Source of the DNA: Chara braunii
Taxonomy: Eukaryota > Streptophyta > Charophyceae > Charales > Characeae
Assembly: GCA_003427395.1 (NCBI GenBank)
Contig: BFEA01000481.1
Location: 222,224-246,938 of the forward strand
DNA: 24,715 nt
Direction: 5' to 3'
Part shown: piece by piece, positions 8,865 to 19,566 of the stretch
Numbering within the stretch: position 1 is the first letter of the stretch
How the letters are laid out: every line of letters begins with the position of its first letter
Translations under genes and position numbers: made by a program
Notes under the pieces: generated by a model
What the model saw: only the letters and a program-made list of their open reading frames with translations
What the model was told of the DNA's origin: nothing
Databases searched by the model: none

Positions 8865-9790
8865 TTGAAGGCCAGAGATAGTATCACAGTGTCTGGAAAG
8901 CAGGAATGCACCAATATAACACCAATGAAGATTTGTAACACTGAAAACCAATGTCAAGGAGAGCTAGCTCTCGCCACCACCAACATGAGTGCCCAGGCCC
9001 TATCTCCCTACTTGGTGCTCGGCACCCAGCCTACTTCCTACACAGCTACACTCTGCCTACTAATTGACAATGCAACTGTTGACGTCAGCAGCTCACAAAG
9101 TACTTGAAGATGTCGCCCAATGCAGACTATCGCCAATACCAGGTATGTGCCCTCACATCATCATCATCATCATCCTTCTCTCTCTCTCCCTTTTCTTACA
9201 CCCACGTCTTCCCTCTATACACCCGAAGACCACCCCTGCGCCTCACTGTAGTCCAAGCCCATCCAGCTATGGAGGCTGGGCTATGGCGCTGCCCTCAGCG
9301 CCCTTCTCCCTGCACGACCGCACGCGCTAGCACCTTGCCTATCAGCGCCAGCAGCAGCCCACGAGTGTCCGCTCCAGCAGCACTGCCGCCAGCATGCAAG
9401 TCCTGAATGACCAGCCAGGCAGCGAGCTCTTTCCTATATGGAAAGAGCCTGCCTCGATTGGAGGCCTGGCTGGCCTGGGCCTCGGCCCAGAAGCTTCCGG
9501 TAGGCCCCAGTACGCTGCGCCTCTGCTGCGGATACTGGGCCTCATTCGGTTTGGACTCTCAACTGTCTGTGTATGAGGCTGCGATTCTTGCCCAGGGTCT
9601 GCACTTCCAGAAGGGCCAGGAAGGCCGTGGAATTTTCTTGCTGCTCGGCCTGTGTTTCCGTTAACCAACTGGCGCGTCACAACTGTCTGGACCCCAAATA
9701 CGAAATTGACAGCTGAGGGCCTCTCGTGTTTTGTTTGGCCCGCCTTCACTTAGGGCGGGCACATATGCAACAGGGGCCCTTCAGGCCTGC
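8865..9790 (+). repeat. Diverged dispersed repeat, copy A
   Basis: This shares an ordered set of landmarks with 23510-24280 and, in part, with 24310-24646. They are a GAAAGCAG...GCACCAA segment near 8895, a CAG|GTATGTGCC junction (GT at 9143), a following CT-rich tract, and TGGCCC-C-CTTCACT near 9736 with GGCGGGCA and AGGGGCC. Spacing between the first two is 248 here, 256 in copy B and 285 in copy C. An (ATC) run is at 9155-9172. The CAG|GTATGT resembles a 5' splice site, so the family may derive from a spliced gene or lncRNA. No protein is recognised. Confidence 0.6.
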
Positions 9791-10247
9791 CGAGGACCCA
9801 GATCCTCGCAGATGGTCTTGAAGCTCGGTTAAAAAGGGCATCCGACACTAGAATCTTCTAGAATTCAGCTATACCTGGTCGAATTCCATGTATCTATTTA
9901 TGCTCAATGATGAGAGACTCCTCCTATCTGATCAAAGTTCATCAAACCTTTATGCCTTTATATCTCTCCTTTTCGGATCACCCAAACAATAATAAAACTT
10001 TAAAGCTCATAACAAGGGAAAAGGACTGGCCTAATTCACTGTTATACCATTAACTTTCCAAGGCCCTGACTTTACCTCACTGGTCCTGGCAGCACCGGCA
10101 GAATTGTAAGACAATCAGACCAGGCTGACTGACCCTAGGATTAATAATGTGTGTCAAACAGCCATGTACACATCTCTAGTTTTCCTTCTTCGTTCACCGA
10201 TGCCAATCTGCCGTTTTTGGCTCAGGTCGTATGAAATCGAACAAATT
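9791..10247. other. Nothing recognised
   Basis: AT-richer unique-looking sequence with no open frame of note, no repeat match within the window and no RNA gene. Confidence 0.5.
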
Positions 10248-10740
10248 TCAAATTTTGTTTGTCTGCGCGAATAATTCGCTGAATGTTCTGCTTACCTGCT
10301 GTCGCTGTTGCTGCCGTGGTGTATCTTCATCTCTGAACACTTTGGAGTTTCTGGCTTTCCAGATTACCTCCATAAGTACTCCCCTGCAGCAGAGGTCTAT
10401 GTAACCCCAGTCTGATGAAAAGGAAAAGCCCGGGGGGAGAGTGCCCGAGAGCATCCAAGAATCCGTCCATGTAAAGGCTCCTCCTGTGACCTTTCCCACT
10501 GGCTTTTCCACCATTGCAGGAGCTCGTCCACCAACGGACAGTACAACCAAATGTGCACATTATTCTCCCAGCCCCAGTTACATCGAAGACATTGGGTGGG
10601 GATGTCCATTCCTCTTGATGATAACCACACAGAGGTGGCTGTCACCAAGAGCAACTTCACACACATTAAGCTCGCATGTTTCTGGACTGGAATTTTTGTC
10701 AGTGCCTTCAGAAGTTGGGAGAGGAATGGACATGTGAGCT
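10248..10740 (-). pseudogene. 3' remnant of a second LINE: RT zinc-binding region
   Basis: Reading the minus strand, a segment around 10400-10666 contains CLRCNWGWENNVHIWLYCP. This has the C-x2-C...H-x4-C pattern and following Trp-rich stretch of the zf-RVT module at the C-terminus of plant LINE ORF2. After a frameshift near 10400 another minus frame gives LMEVIWKARNSKVFRDED, the usual IWK-RN--VF motif downstream of it. Both belong to the end of an L1-type ORF2. The rest of the element is not visible. It differs in sequence from the + strand LINE below, so it is another family. Confidence 0.75.
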
Positions 10741-10784
10741 TAATGTGGGTGCAGTCGCTCTTTGATTATTACTATCTTGAGCAA

Positions 10785-10890
10785 GGTACAGGGGAAGAAG
10801 GTGAAACCCGTGAGGAAACGAGAGGAGGAACAGTGAAGAGGGAGAAGGGAGAAGAGAAGAGGTAGAAAGGAGCACGGGGAAAGAAGGATG
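10785..10890. repeat. Purine-rich tract on the + strand
   Basis: About 100 bases are made mostly of GAA/GAG/AGG runs, giving spurious basic/acidic ORFs on + and Ser/Leu/Pro ORFs on -. It is a composition anomaly only. Confidence 0.7.
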
Positions 10891-11459
10891 ATCAAGAACA
10901 GAGCAGTGTGATGTCGAAGAGACAAGCGGCGTACAAACGAGGAGTGAAGACAAAGGAGGACAGAAAGGGCGCTGAGCATTAACAACGAATCTCCAACAAG
11001 TCAACGGAAAGAGGTGATTGCAAATCGTGTCCCAAGCTAAACAAGGTAAGTCAACTCAAGCTGGACCCTACCCCAACCAAGAACCTCACTGATACGTCCA
11101 GTCGAGGCAGAGCACGGCGGGTGGAAGTTAGGCAGTAGATTCCGTTTTCCAGTGGGAGATCTGGGGATAGGACACTCTCTACCCCGCGCAAAGCAGCGTG
11201 CTGAAGAGGGCAAGAGCCCATGGGACAGCAAGAGGAGAGGAAAGATGCAGAGAGGGAGAGGAGGAAACCCAAGGGGAGGATAAGGAAACCGGACTGGATT
11301 ATAGCAGGGATACAATACCAGTAAACAGAGGAATGACATTCAGCTACAGGTCAACAACCAACTCTAGCTGACAATAATCCATTCAGACATAAGACACACC
11401 CTATCCTTAGATTCTACATTCTAGACGTCGCACAACTAGATCCAACAACCAACCCATAA
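10891..11459. other. Nothing recognised
   Basis: No domain-bearing frame, repeat match or RNA gene is visible. Minus-strand frames here are Ser/Leu/Pro-rich and look like shadows of purine-rich DNA. Confidence 0.5.
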
Positions 11460-11485
11460 CACCTCATCAGGGGTATAGAAACCCA

Positions 11486-11537
11486 ACTCCCCACCCCGAC
11501 TCCCCACCCCGACTCCCCACCCCGACTCCCCGCCCCG
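11486..11537. repeat. 13-bp tandem repeat (ACTCCCCACCCCG), four units
   Basis: The units start at 11486, 11499, 11512 and 11525, the last slightly changed. Each unit has two C4 runs, so the minus strand can form a G-quadruplex and the + strand an i-motif. Confidence 0.9.
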
Positions 11538-11978
11538 TCTCCCCCTACCCCAAAACCTCACCCAAACCTTCCCGCGCCCCCTTACCACCATACACTTTCC
11601 CACCCCATCTCTCCTCCGAATCTCCTCAAGTGGACCCACGCTCCCACACCCTTCCTCCTTACCCAGAACATCCGTCCCCCCCCCTCTCTCCCAAATCTCC
11701 ATACCCCGATGCTCACCCCCACACCCAGCTCGCCATTTCCCCTTCACTTCTTTCCTCCCGAATCGCCCCCTAATCTCCCCCGACCTTCCATAGCTCGACC
11801 CTACTCCCACTACCTACCCCCTCACCCCCGTACAGCGTGCCTCCCGAATTCACCCCATCCCTCAACATACTGGCTCTTAGGACCACTCCCAACCTGTTGC
11901 TTTCTCTCCCTCCCCTCCCCACACAAACCTGTCCCAGACTTATGCTACCATACTTAATATTAATCTCTTCACGAAGTG

Positions 11979-12000
11979 TTTTTTTTTTTTTTTTTTTTTT
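11979..12000. repeat. Poly-T run (22 T)
   Basis: Could be the poly(A) tail of a minus-strand insertion to its right. No AATAAA was found next to it and no duplication flanks it. Confidence 0.8.
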
Positions 12001-12189
12001 CCCGCATTACTACGTCACATACTTCCTCACATCATCATCGATTCTTGTGTCGCGACCATTTTTGCGACTTTTTCCACACCCTCCCGTCTCTTTTCTCGTG
12101 ATAACATCACTCCCCATTAGAAATCCTCCCCTCACACGTAACTTTTAATACTATCGTCTCATCCATCTCAAACACGCTTCTAGATCCGT

Positions 12190-12790
12190 TCGCACGATCC
12201 CCAGGGGGGGAGGCGATATGCTGCCATTCCTCCATCAGCAGCGACTCGCCACTTTTTGCTCGCATTCCCTAGGTGGCCAAGCCTTGTCTCTCGTATACTC
12301 CCTTTTGTTCAAACTGGTATATGATCCAACGTTCCCAAAGTGGGTAGTCCAAGCACTGTCCTTTTCCTTTGAAACCCAGTTAAGCTTCCACGCTCCCCAG
12401 GTGGGGAGGCGAAGCTCTGTCAAATTCACCATTTCAAATCCTCATCACATCATATCCCCTCTTTTGAAAGCGGTTTCCCTTCCCTCTGTGAGACTGAGCA
12501 ATCGACATATAATTTGTGCAAGGCCAAACACAGTTGTCTACGCAACTCAAGTTCAAGCCCCGCAATCCATGCTTCTCTGAAGCTTAATTTATCTACCGCC
12601 TCTCACGTGAGAAAGCATATCACACTGTTCCCTTCTAGCTAGCCACAGCCGGTTGATTCAGATCCCGGATCCCCAGGTGGGGAGGGCAACCTCTGCCGAA
12701 TTCTTCCCAGCCTCGGACCAGAACCAAATCCCCGGGAGCGGAGGCGAACTACTGCCGATTTTTATGCAGTTAGCCTCCAGACTGTGACCT
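12190..12790 (+). repeat. Monomer-like repeats upstream of LINE ORF1
   Basis: A core resembling ATCCCCAGGTGGGGAGGCGA followed by a CTCTGCC-like stretch recurs at about 12198, 12266, 12333, 12394, 12670 and 12729. Spacing is 59-68 bases within the two clusters, and identity ranges from near perfect to weak. It ends about 120 bases before the ORF1 ATG. Tandem 5' UTR monomers act as promoters in some mammalian L1 families; the same role here is inference. Confidence 0.65.
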
Positions 12791-12912
12791 TTCTCCACAG
12801 TCTGATCCCATCTCACAAACGCGATCTGGTCTCTCTTACTCTCCACTATTCCCATCTCGATTAAGACATTACTTTGTTTGTCGACCAACCTGCCTAGCGG
12901 TCAAACATCACA

Positions 12913-14500
12913 ATGACGCCCTCTCACGTTGCAACATCGGTGCCAACCTCAACCACTGGACCAAACTCAATCACAGGCTCCCCGCCAGGATCTACATCTA
13001 GACATGCCTCAGGCCCAGCCTCAGGATCTGCTTCGGGCACAGCCAAAGATCACACCTCGACAGCTGAATCGAGAAGAATGTGCTCCCAAAACGAACAAGT
13101 TCCAAGTCACGAAGTGCTCAACTTGATGGTCAAAGAGACAAGAATCAAACCAGTAATTTCAAACGAAATCCTGAAAACCGGCAAGGAAGAAGAAGCGGAG
13201 CTGGAAGTTTGGGAATACCCAAAGGAGCACCTCCCAGTGCTTGATGAGTTCTATACATCTCACGCAGTCGGCTGTTCATTCCCAGCTAAACTGAAGCACC
13301 TACCGCCCACGGAAAAAAGGAGGAGGATCCGTGAAGCACTACAGAAGATAGAAAGCCTGAGAACCACCGAACCCAAAGTTGCCTACCAACAGAGAGGAAG
13401 GAACGCAGTTACAATACTCTGCGCCGACCCATACTACGCCACATACCTGGTATCAATTCAAGCACTGTACTGCAAGGGTTCAGTCGTTTCAATCAACAAA
13501 TGGAGACCCGACAGATCAGCACCACAGGGGTCTTCAAGGCACAGACAAGCGCTGATGTTCAAACACTTCAAGATTCAATTTGACAACCTAACGGATGGTG
13601 TGCATGGCATGGTGGAAGACGGACGGAAAGATTCCTACCCCCACTGCCCCCTTCTTGAGTGGGTTTCCTCGGCACCCGGCTTCCTAACTCCAAGCACCAA
13701 CTCCAGAATAGTCTGTGTCGAACTCAAAGCAAGCAACCCTCCCGACCTTCCTGACAAATGGTTTTTCCGGATAGGCCACCAAATCCAAACTACATACATC
13801 TCCACGAAAGCGAATTCCATGTGCTTCAGATGCAGAATCGAAGGACACATGGGAAACGGCCCTCACTGCCCCCTGAACAACAGAAAGGGAGATGGAAAAG
13901 GACTGCACCCCTCGATGATAATTGAAGCAGAAGCATTGAAGGGCATCTGGATCATCAACGACCCAGCCTATGCAGGTTGGGTTTTTGATGACCTCAGGGA
14001 AACCCCAACTTGGATCTGGAATTTGTCAGACTCAGAGCCAACATGCAAACCTGATGTGTTCCCCCCTCATGGGAGCAGATGGCAGTTGAATGGAGGGAAA
14101 AGGAACGATAGATCCACCCACAAATATGACAACTTCATCCTGGGACACGCACTCCATCTCGAACAGACAATGTACAAGAACAAAATCCTGAGCGAAGTAC
14201 ACAACATGGGGAAAGAAGCAGAAAACTCCTACCTCGAAAATCTGCATTCTAGAGGCAACCTGGCAGCCAAGAACAGATCCAGAAGCAACATAGGGACCAC
14301 GGGTCAACCCAGAAGGAAAATCAGAGGAGAGGAGGAAGAAGCCAAGGAATCAGACAAATCCCCAACCCAAAAAAAGTGTAGGGAAGGGAACTCCTCATCT
14401 GATGATAGGACCAGCGACATGCTACTGGACATTGCACTCCCAGCAAAGACAACAGATGACATCCAAGACAGTTCTATGGAGGACGACTCACACAGAACGA
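12913..14500 (+). pseudogene. LINE ORF1 (nucleic-acid-binding protein), 5' part
   Basis: ORF1 protein binds LINE RNA in the retrotransposition particle. From the ATG at 12913 about 529 codons are open before the MITE. Residues 1-60 are Ser/Thr/Pro/Gly-rich low complexity. Residues about 150-290 resemble the N-terminal domain of plant LINE and gag-like proteins (DUF4283 type), with SINKWRPDRSAP. A zinc knuckle follows at C304-x2-C307-x4-H312-x6-C319; its last spacing is 6 where 4 is usual. Residues 440-529 are charged and Ser-rich. The frame runs 35 bases into the MITE and stops at 14535; those last residues are MITE-derived. The protein resumes at 14813. Confidence 0.8.
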
Positions 14501-14812
14501 CCATTTCGTCAAAATGGACATTTTTTATTTTTTGAACGAAATTGCAACCGAGTTTTTTGGACGAAAACTCGTCAAAATTTGTTGTTCCTGACGCTGGACC
14601 CCCGGGCTGTACATGGACCTAGCTTGTGACCAGACACCTCCAGGCAGTCCTGCCTGGAGGTGTCTGGTCTCAAGCTAGCATGTATAGCCAGGAGGTCCAG
14701 CGTTTGTAAAACGCTGGACCCTCAGGAACAACAACTTTTGACGAGTTTTCGGCCAAAAAACTCGGTTTCAATTTCGTTCAGAAAATAAACGATGTCCATT
14801 TTGACAAAATGG
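14501..14812. mobile_element. Foldback MITE inserted in LINE ORF1
   Basis: A 312-bp near-perfect inverted repeat is centred at 14648/14649 (AGGCAG TC CTGCCT). The left end CCATTTCGTCAAAATGG pairs with the right end CCATTTTGACAAAATGG, and each end is itself palindromic. The arms stay complementary through the ACGAAATT...ACCGAG, AACTCGTC and TTGTTCCTGA segments and the TAGCTTG...CCAGACACCTCCAGG stretch. The right arm has about 19 extra bases around a CGCTGGACC inverted pair. There is no coding capacity. No clear target-site duplication is seen, so the superfamily is unassigned. ORF1 coding flanks it on both sides. Confidence 0.9.
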
Positions 14813-15230
14813 CACTTACAGCATGCTGGAATGGCTGGACGAGTACATCATCTCGCTGAGAACCCGTCGTGACCTGGACTTGGAAATCCAGTTGGCACAT
14901 GCAAGACACATAAGCAGTCCAAAAAAGTCTACCACAATGGATAACCCCGCAGGCTTTCCCACCTCCCCAAACCCCTACGAAGCCCTTCAATCTGAAAACA
15001 ACCTTTCAGAATTTTTGGCCCCTCAGTACGTGGACAAATGTGAAGAGGGGATAAAAGCGGACTGGGAAGAGACAACCAACCAGACAACCGTTTGGCCAGC
15101 CTCTTACCTGAACGAAGCCAAAGAGGCAACAACTCAAGAGGAGGGGGTTACTAGCAGTCCTGAAGAACAAGGAACACACCTCACTGAAGAGGGCAAGATG
15201 AGAGTCTTAGCCATGGAACTACATAGTTAG
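14813..15230 (+). pseudogene. LINE ORF1, 3' part after the MITE
   Basis: This is 139 codons open to a TAG at 15228-15230, with charged, helical sequence (EWLDEYIISLRTRRDLDLEI) that fits the tail of ORF1. Its frame differs from the 5' part by 2, so the MITE plus any duplication or indel added a length that is 2 modulo 3. After the TAG the same frame continues open into the coiled-coil and endonuclease remnant, so the TAG may be a mutation instead of the native end. Confidence 0.65.
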
Positions 15231-16325
15231 CCAAAAAACCTGAAGAAGGAGAAGAGGAGACAAATCGCAATACTCGAGAGGCAAACAAGACACCTCGAGG
15301 AACAAGACCAAGAACTGGGGAAAATCTCTCCCTCCCTCGACAGATGGGCAAACGAAAACCGATCAGAATTGGCAGTGGCAGCCAGGATTGATGCCATCAC
15401 ACTCTCCCCCTCAGTCCCAATCATGTCGTTTCGCTTCAACAAGGAAAAATGTGAGTGGCATATCGCAGTCAAACCATCCTTGTCCATTATCACAGCACAT
15501 GATCCGGTCAAAGTGCCTCCCTTCTTGAGGGCAATTGTTTCAGACCAGCAACCCCTGCTCATTTACAAGAAATGCCAAGACAAGAGCTTGAACGTGGCAT
15601 GGGAGGATGACAAAATGGTCATACTATTGCATCAGAGATCTCCTGCTAGCAACAACATCGAAGTTCTTTCCACATCACAGGATCACACGTTGGGCAGATG
15701 GGCCAAAATCGATATCAAACTCAAAGAAGAGATAATATCAATCATAGGCATTTACGGACCGAACGCACCGCAGGAAAAAAACCTCTTCCTCCTTACCCTA
15801 TAACAACTCCTCCCCATCCACAACCACATTATCATAATGAGAGACTGGAATTCGGTCCAAGACCCCACCCTAGATAGAATACCTAATTCCCAAAACCCCG
15901 CTTCACAATCCAATAGCGAGAACCTAAAAGACTTTATCACGAGGAAGAACCTAATTGACCCATACCCTCTCCTATCACCCAACATAAAACGTTTCTCCTC
16001 TGTTAGAAAAACTACATTAGGAAGAACATTTTTCTCAAGAATCGACTTCTTCCTAACATGAGAGTCCCTCTCAGGTACCGTATTAAGTTGCAACATAATG
16101 AGTAACTCCCACCAAAGAGGCCTAGATCACAAAGCCATCACCCTCTCCCTGAGGCTTACCAAAACAGGATACACTGACAAAAGCTTTTATCGATTCAACA
16201 ACACTCTATTACCCTCTCACGACTTCCAAACTGAGTTGGCCTCCATCCTAAGTTCACAAACGGAAATGAATCCAGAAGAAGACATATTTACCAAATTTCC
16301 TCAAATAGTAAGTAACATCGCCTGA
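15231..16325 (+). pseudogene. LINE ORF2: coiled coil and AP-endonuclease remnant
   Basis: The endonuclease nicks target DNA to prime reverse transcription. The frame starts with a charged coiled-coil-like stretch (15240-15330). Its endonuclease-like part is GRWAKIDI...ISIIGIYGPNAPQ (15690-15770), then DWNSVQDPTLDRIPN near 15843 and SRIDFFLT at 16035-16058, matching the second half of L1 endonucleases. The WN-RG and QET motifs of the first half are not seen, and the Gly before DWN is Arg. Stops occur at 15801-15803, 16059-16061 and 16323-16325, all in one frame. The N-terminal half may have been deleted, joining ORF1 tail to ORF2. Confidence 0.7.
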
Positions 16326-16360
16326 AAGTGTCACAATCCTCCAGAAGATTAGCAGCATGA

Positions 16361-18605
16361 AGAAAGGAGCAGGAAAAAACATTACGCAACGCTATTGAAA
16401 TAGCGAAAATAAATCTTCAAAGAAACACAAACTCACCACTTTATGTGGAAGTGTTTTCTAAAGCCAAGGAGGAACTAACGGAATGGACCAAGCTCAAATT
16501 AAAGGGTCTACGACTCAGGGTCAGAATCAAAGATTGGGAACTAAACGAAAGGATGTCCAAATTCTTCTTTCAAAGGATCAAATCCAATGCCAGGAACGCG
16601 AAGATCGAGTGCCTACTAAATGAACAAGGAATCCCGTCCTCAACAACCAACTTCTACAAGGACCTCTACAAGAAAAACCCATAACATTGGAAGAGCTCCA
16701 CACAACCCTCAAAGACCTAAAACCAAATAAGGCTCCAGGCAGAGACATCCTATCAAAAGAATTATGGATGGCAAACTGGCACACCCTAGGCCCCCTACTC
16801 CAAAACTTTCTCAACAGGGTCTGGGAAGAAGAATCACTAGGACCCACCCTTAGTACGGGAGTTGTGACCCTCCTCTACAAAAAGGGAAGCAAAGAGACAT
16901 CAGAAATTATAGGCCAATATCCCTCCTAAATGTCTCCTACAAAATCCTAGTCAAACTCCTAGCCTCTAGAATCAATAAAATCACAGGAGGCTGCTTCCAC
17001 CTCGATCAAACAGGTTTCATCCCTGGCAGACTAATTCTAGACAATGTAATGACCCTCACCGAAACAACTAGAATATTAAAACAAAAGAAAGTCATGGCAG
17101 CGATCCTCTTCTTCGACTTTGAGAAAGCCTATGACCAAGTAAACTGGGAGTTCCTTCAATCCTGCATGGGAAAAATGGGAGTGGGACTAGTCTTCAAGAA
17201 ATGGGTAAGAATACTTTACAACGATGTTCAGGGCATAGTCCAAATCAACGGCTTTCTGTCTAACCCCTACAAAATGTCAAGATCGATCATACAATGAGAC
17301 CCCTTGGCAGCACCCATCTTTCTATTTGTCATGGAAGCCATCGCAGCCTTCTTGAGAAAAGACCCCTCCAAAGAGAGATTAGTGAACGTTAAGGACGAAA
17401 GAGGAAAATTGCTTCACTTACCTACCACCCTCCTTTTCACAGAAGACCTTACAGTTCTTATTAGAGCATCCAATTCATCATTTCAAGCCCTAACAAAAGC
17501 GATGCAAGCATTCCAACTGGCCTCCGAAACAATAGGCTGGTGGCTAGCAGACTCCCCACCACCCATTGAACTCACACCCGAAGGAATGCTCTGGGCGGAT
17601 CCGTCCGCTCCCTTCCGTTTCCTAGGTATTAATCTCAACACGAAAGGTTGCCACAAAGCATCAGCAGTGTCCGTATTATCTTCCATGATCAACAGAATGC
17701 ACACATGGAAAGGAATCCACACATCACTACTAGGAAAAGTTATAGCACTGAACAACTCAATTCCAGCCATGATGTGGTACAACACCTCTATTTGGTTCCC
17801 ATCTGACAATTTCCAAAGCCAAATTGGGTAAAAGGCAACAGCCTTTCTATGGACAGGCAACCCAGAGAACGACCACTTCATCCACAAGGTAGCCTGGCAA
17901 ACGATCACTGAACCCAAAACCAAGGGTGGCCTTGGTCTCATAGACCCATCTCGACAAATCCAGGCCCTCCAAATCAAATGGATCCTTAGAATATCCCTCC
18001 AAGACAACCTCCAGTGGACACCCTTAGCCCTGAACCACATCAGGGAAATAGCCCCTTTCAAATCTCCCAAGAACATGACAGGTCTCTTCTCGATCTTCAA
18101 CAAACACTGGGCACTCCCCATAGACAAAAGAAAGCACACCCCCATTTCAATGCAGGTAGAGAACCACGATCCGGAACCTTCAAAAGCCCACTGGGTCCAG
18201 ATCCTACGCAGCTGGAGGAACATTTTTTCAGAAAACAGAACGACCCCCAAAAGGAGCGACGAAGTCTTAAGACAACCCCTCTTTGACAACCCCTGGATCA
18301 AAAACGAGAAAGGAACAAGCTTCTCTCTCTCCAAATCATTGGCCAAATGGGGACATTGGGTAGAAAGAGGAGTATGGCAGATCCAACATATCTGGAACGA
18401 GACAGCAAATGAATGGAAATCTGAGAAGGAACTCAGGCCAACCCTGAAGGGTTTACATCACATGCAAACGAACATAAATCAGATCATAGAAAGCATCCCC
18501 ATATGGAGACGCTTACTGCGATCGGAACAAAGATGGCAATACGGAGACTGGGCCTCAATAAATGACTCGGGAGAAGTTCAGGAGGTTCTCAAATTCAAAA
18601 ACTAA
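16361..18605 (+). pseudogene. LINE ORF2: reverse transcriptase
   Basis: L1-type RT split across three frames. The pre-RT linker WELNERMSKFFFQRIKSNARN is at 16530-16600. A shift in the A-run near 16673-16677 precedes LKPNKAPGRD (about 16716-16746). Another near 16900 restores NYRPISLLN. Motif A FDFEKAYDQVNW (Asp 17114-17116) is intact. The RQGDPL motif has a TGA at its Gly (17295-17297). Motif C, normally ADD, reads FTEDL at 17436-17450, so the catalytic Asp pair is lost. The thumb follows with FRFLGINLNTKG, a TAA at 17829-17831, FLWTGNPEN and KTKGGLGLIDPS, ending at a stop at 18603-18605. It is clearly inactive. Confidence 0.9.
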
Positions 18606-19350
18606 GAAAACCAGAATAACAACTGGATCTGTTGCTACATTTTTCCTCTCCAGGAACCAGGGAACCCAGCAAGCTACCTTAACACAGAAAGCAGAGCAGA
18701 AGGTACCTTCAAAACAAGCACCCTGTGAAGAGTAAGAGTTATTGAAGAGGAAAGACACAAGGTTTTCAAACCACAGTCAAGTATACACGAACTCGAAATA
18801 GATCCGACATTATTGGACCTGGAGCACCCCCATCTGTGGAGCCACTATACCACGTCTCCACAAAATATCTAACTACACCCCAAGACTAGGCTACAATCTT
18901 TTTTCTAAACCCATCTCAATAACCAATATTTTGCAAAAAAGATGGACAAAAGAAGAACCCACTATAACAGACCCACAAATAACCATACCCTGGTCATCTA
19001 TCTTCTGCACTAAACCGGTCAAACTAGCCAGCCTACTTTGGTTAATTGCATACAAGGCAGTACCTGCCAACCACTGGTTGGCACAAAAGCGCAATAAGAC
19101 AAACCGAACAGACCAAGACTCTTGGTGCAAAGTCTGCAACCAACAGAGACCGGAAACACTTAACCACTGCTTCATCGATTGCCCAAAAGCCAGAATCATA
19201 TGGCAAGCGATGGAAACCATATGGGAATCCTTCTCTGACAAGTCTGTCACGATAAGCCCCGCCACACTTTTCCTCGATGCAGATCAGAACCCGCCCCTCA
19301 AAGGCTCCGAAGCTTTCTTCTTCATACTTATCAAGGAGGGACCTGGGGCC
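18606..19350 (+). pseudogene. LINE ORF2: RT-associated zinc finger (zf-RVT)
   Basis: After about 230 bases of damaged coding, a frame open by 18870 gives KPVKLASLLWLIAYKAVPAN, then WCKVCNQQRPETLNHCFIDC (C-x2-C...H-x4-C) and ARIIWQAM. This is the zf-RVT module that follows RT in plant LINEs. Around 19335-19350 a frameshift moves coding to the frame giving LWKRRCELTFGDSP. The stretch 18606-18840 has no clean frame. Confidence 0.85.
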
Positions 19351-19566
19351 TATGGAAAAGAAGGTGTGAACTAACCTTCGGTGATAGTCCTATCACACCT
19401 GGGAACCCACTCAACACAATAAAAAATACAATAGAAACGGAGTTACACGCTCTCTGGACCAAAACCCTAAAACAAATAAACAGTGCCCCCGACAAAAAAA
19501 ACCGTTTTAATTCACAAATTCTCAACTGCAAAAATAGGATCAGACCTTTTAGGAGAAATCAAAAAC
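19350..19566 (+). pseudogene. LINE ORF2 C-terminal region, up to the solo LTR
   Basis: The frame LWKRRCELTFGDSP... stays open to 19566, then would stop at 19569-19571 inside the inserted LTR. It joins in frame with 20927 once the LTR and one duplication copy are removed. The LWK-R segment matches the usual motif after zf-RVT. Confidence 0.75.
19563..19566. repeat. Target-site duplication, left copy (AAAC)
   Basis: AAAC immediately precedes TG of the solo LTR and recurs at 20923-20926 right after its CA. With the end set one base earlier the duplication would be 5 bases (AAAAC). Confidence 0.7.

Larger units (their letters stand above)
11460..12180. other. Strongly C-rich, G-poor stretch upstream of the LINE
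   Basis: The + strand is dominated by CCC, CTC and CAC runs over roughly 500 bases, and minus-strand ORFs here are Gly/Arg/Val-rich shadows. A similar C-rich, G-poor bias is seen at 20930-21300, the last part of the LINE ORF2. This may be LINE 5' leader or part of another copy. A run of 22 T lies at 11979-12000. Confidence 0.5.

Noticed and set aside
11436-11810. 124-codon Gly/Arg/Val-rich minus-strand ORF
   Set aside because: Low-complexity product of the C-rich + strand with no domain.
17483-18346. 287-codon minus-strand ORF
   Set aside because: Exactly antisense to the LINE RT thumb and its downstream coding, whose + strand frame has the family motifs.
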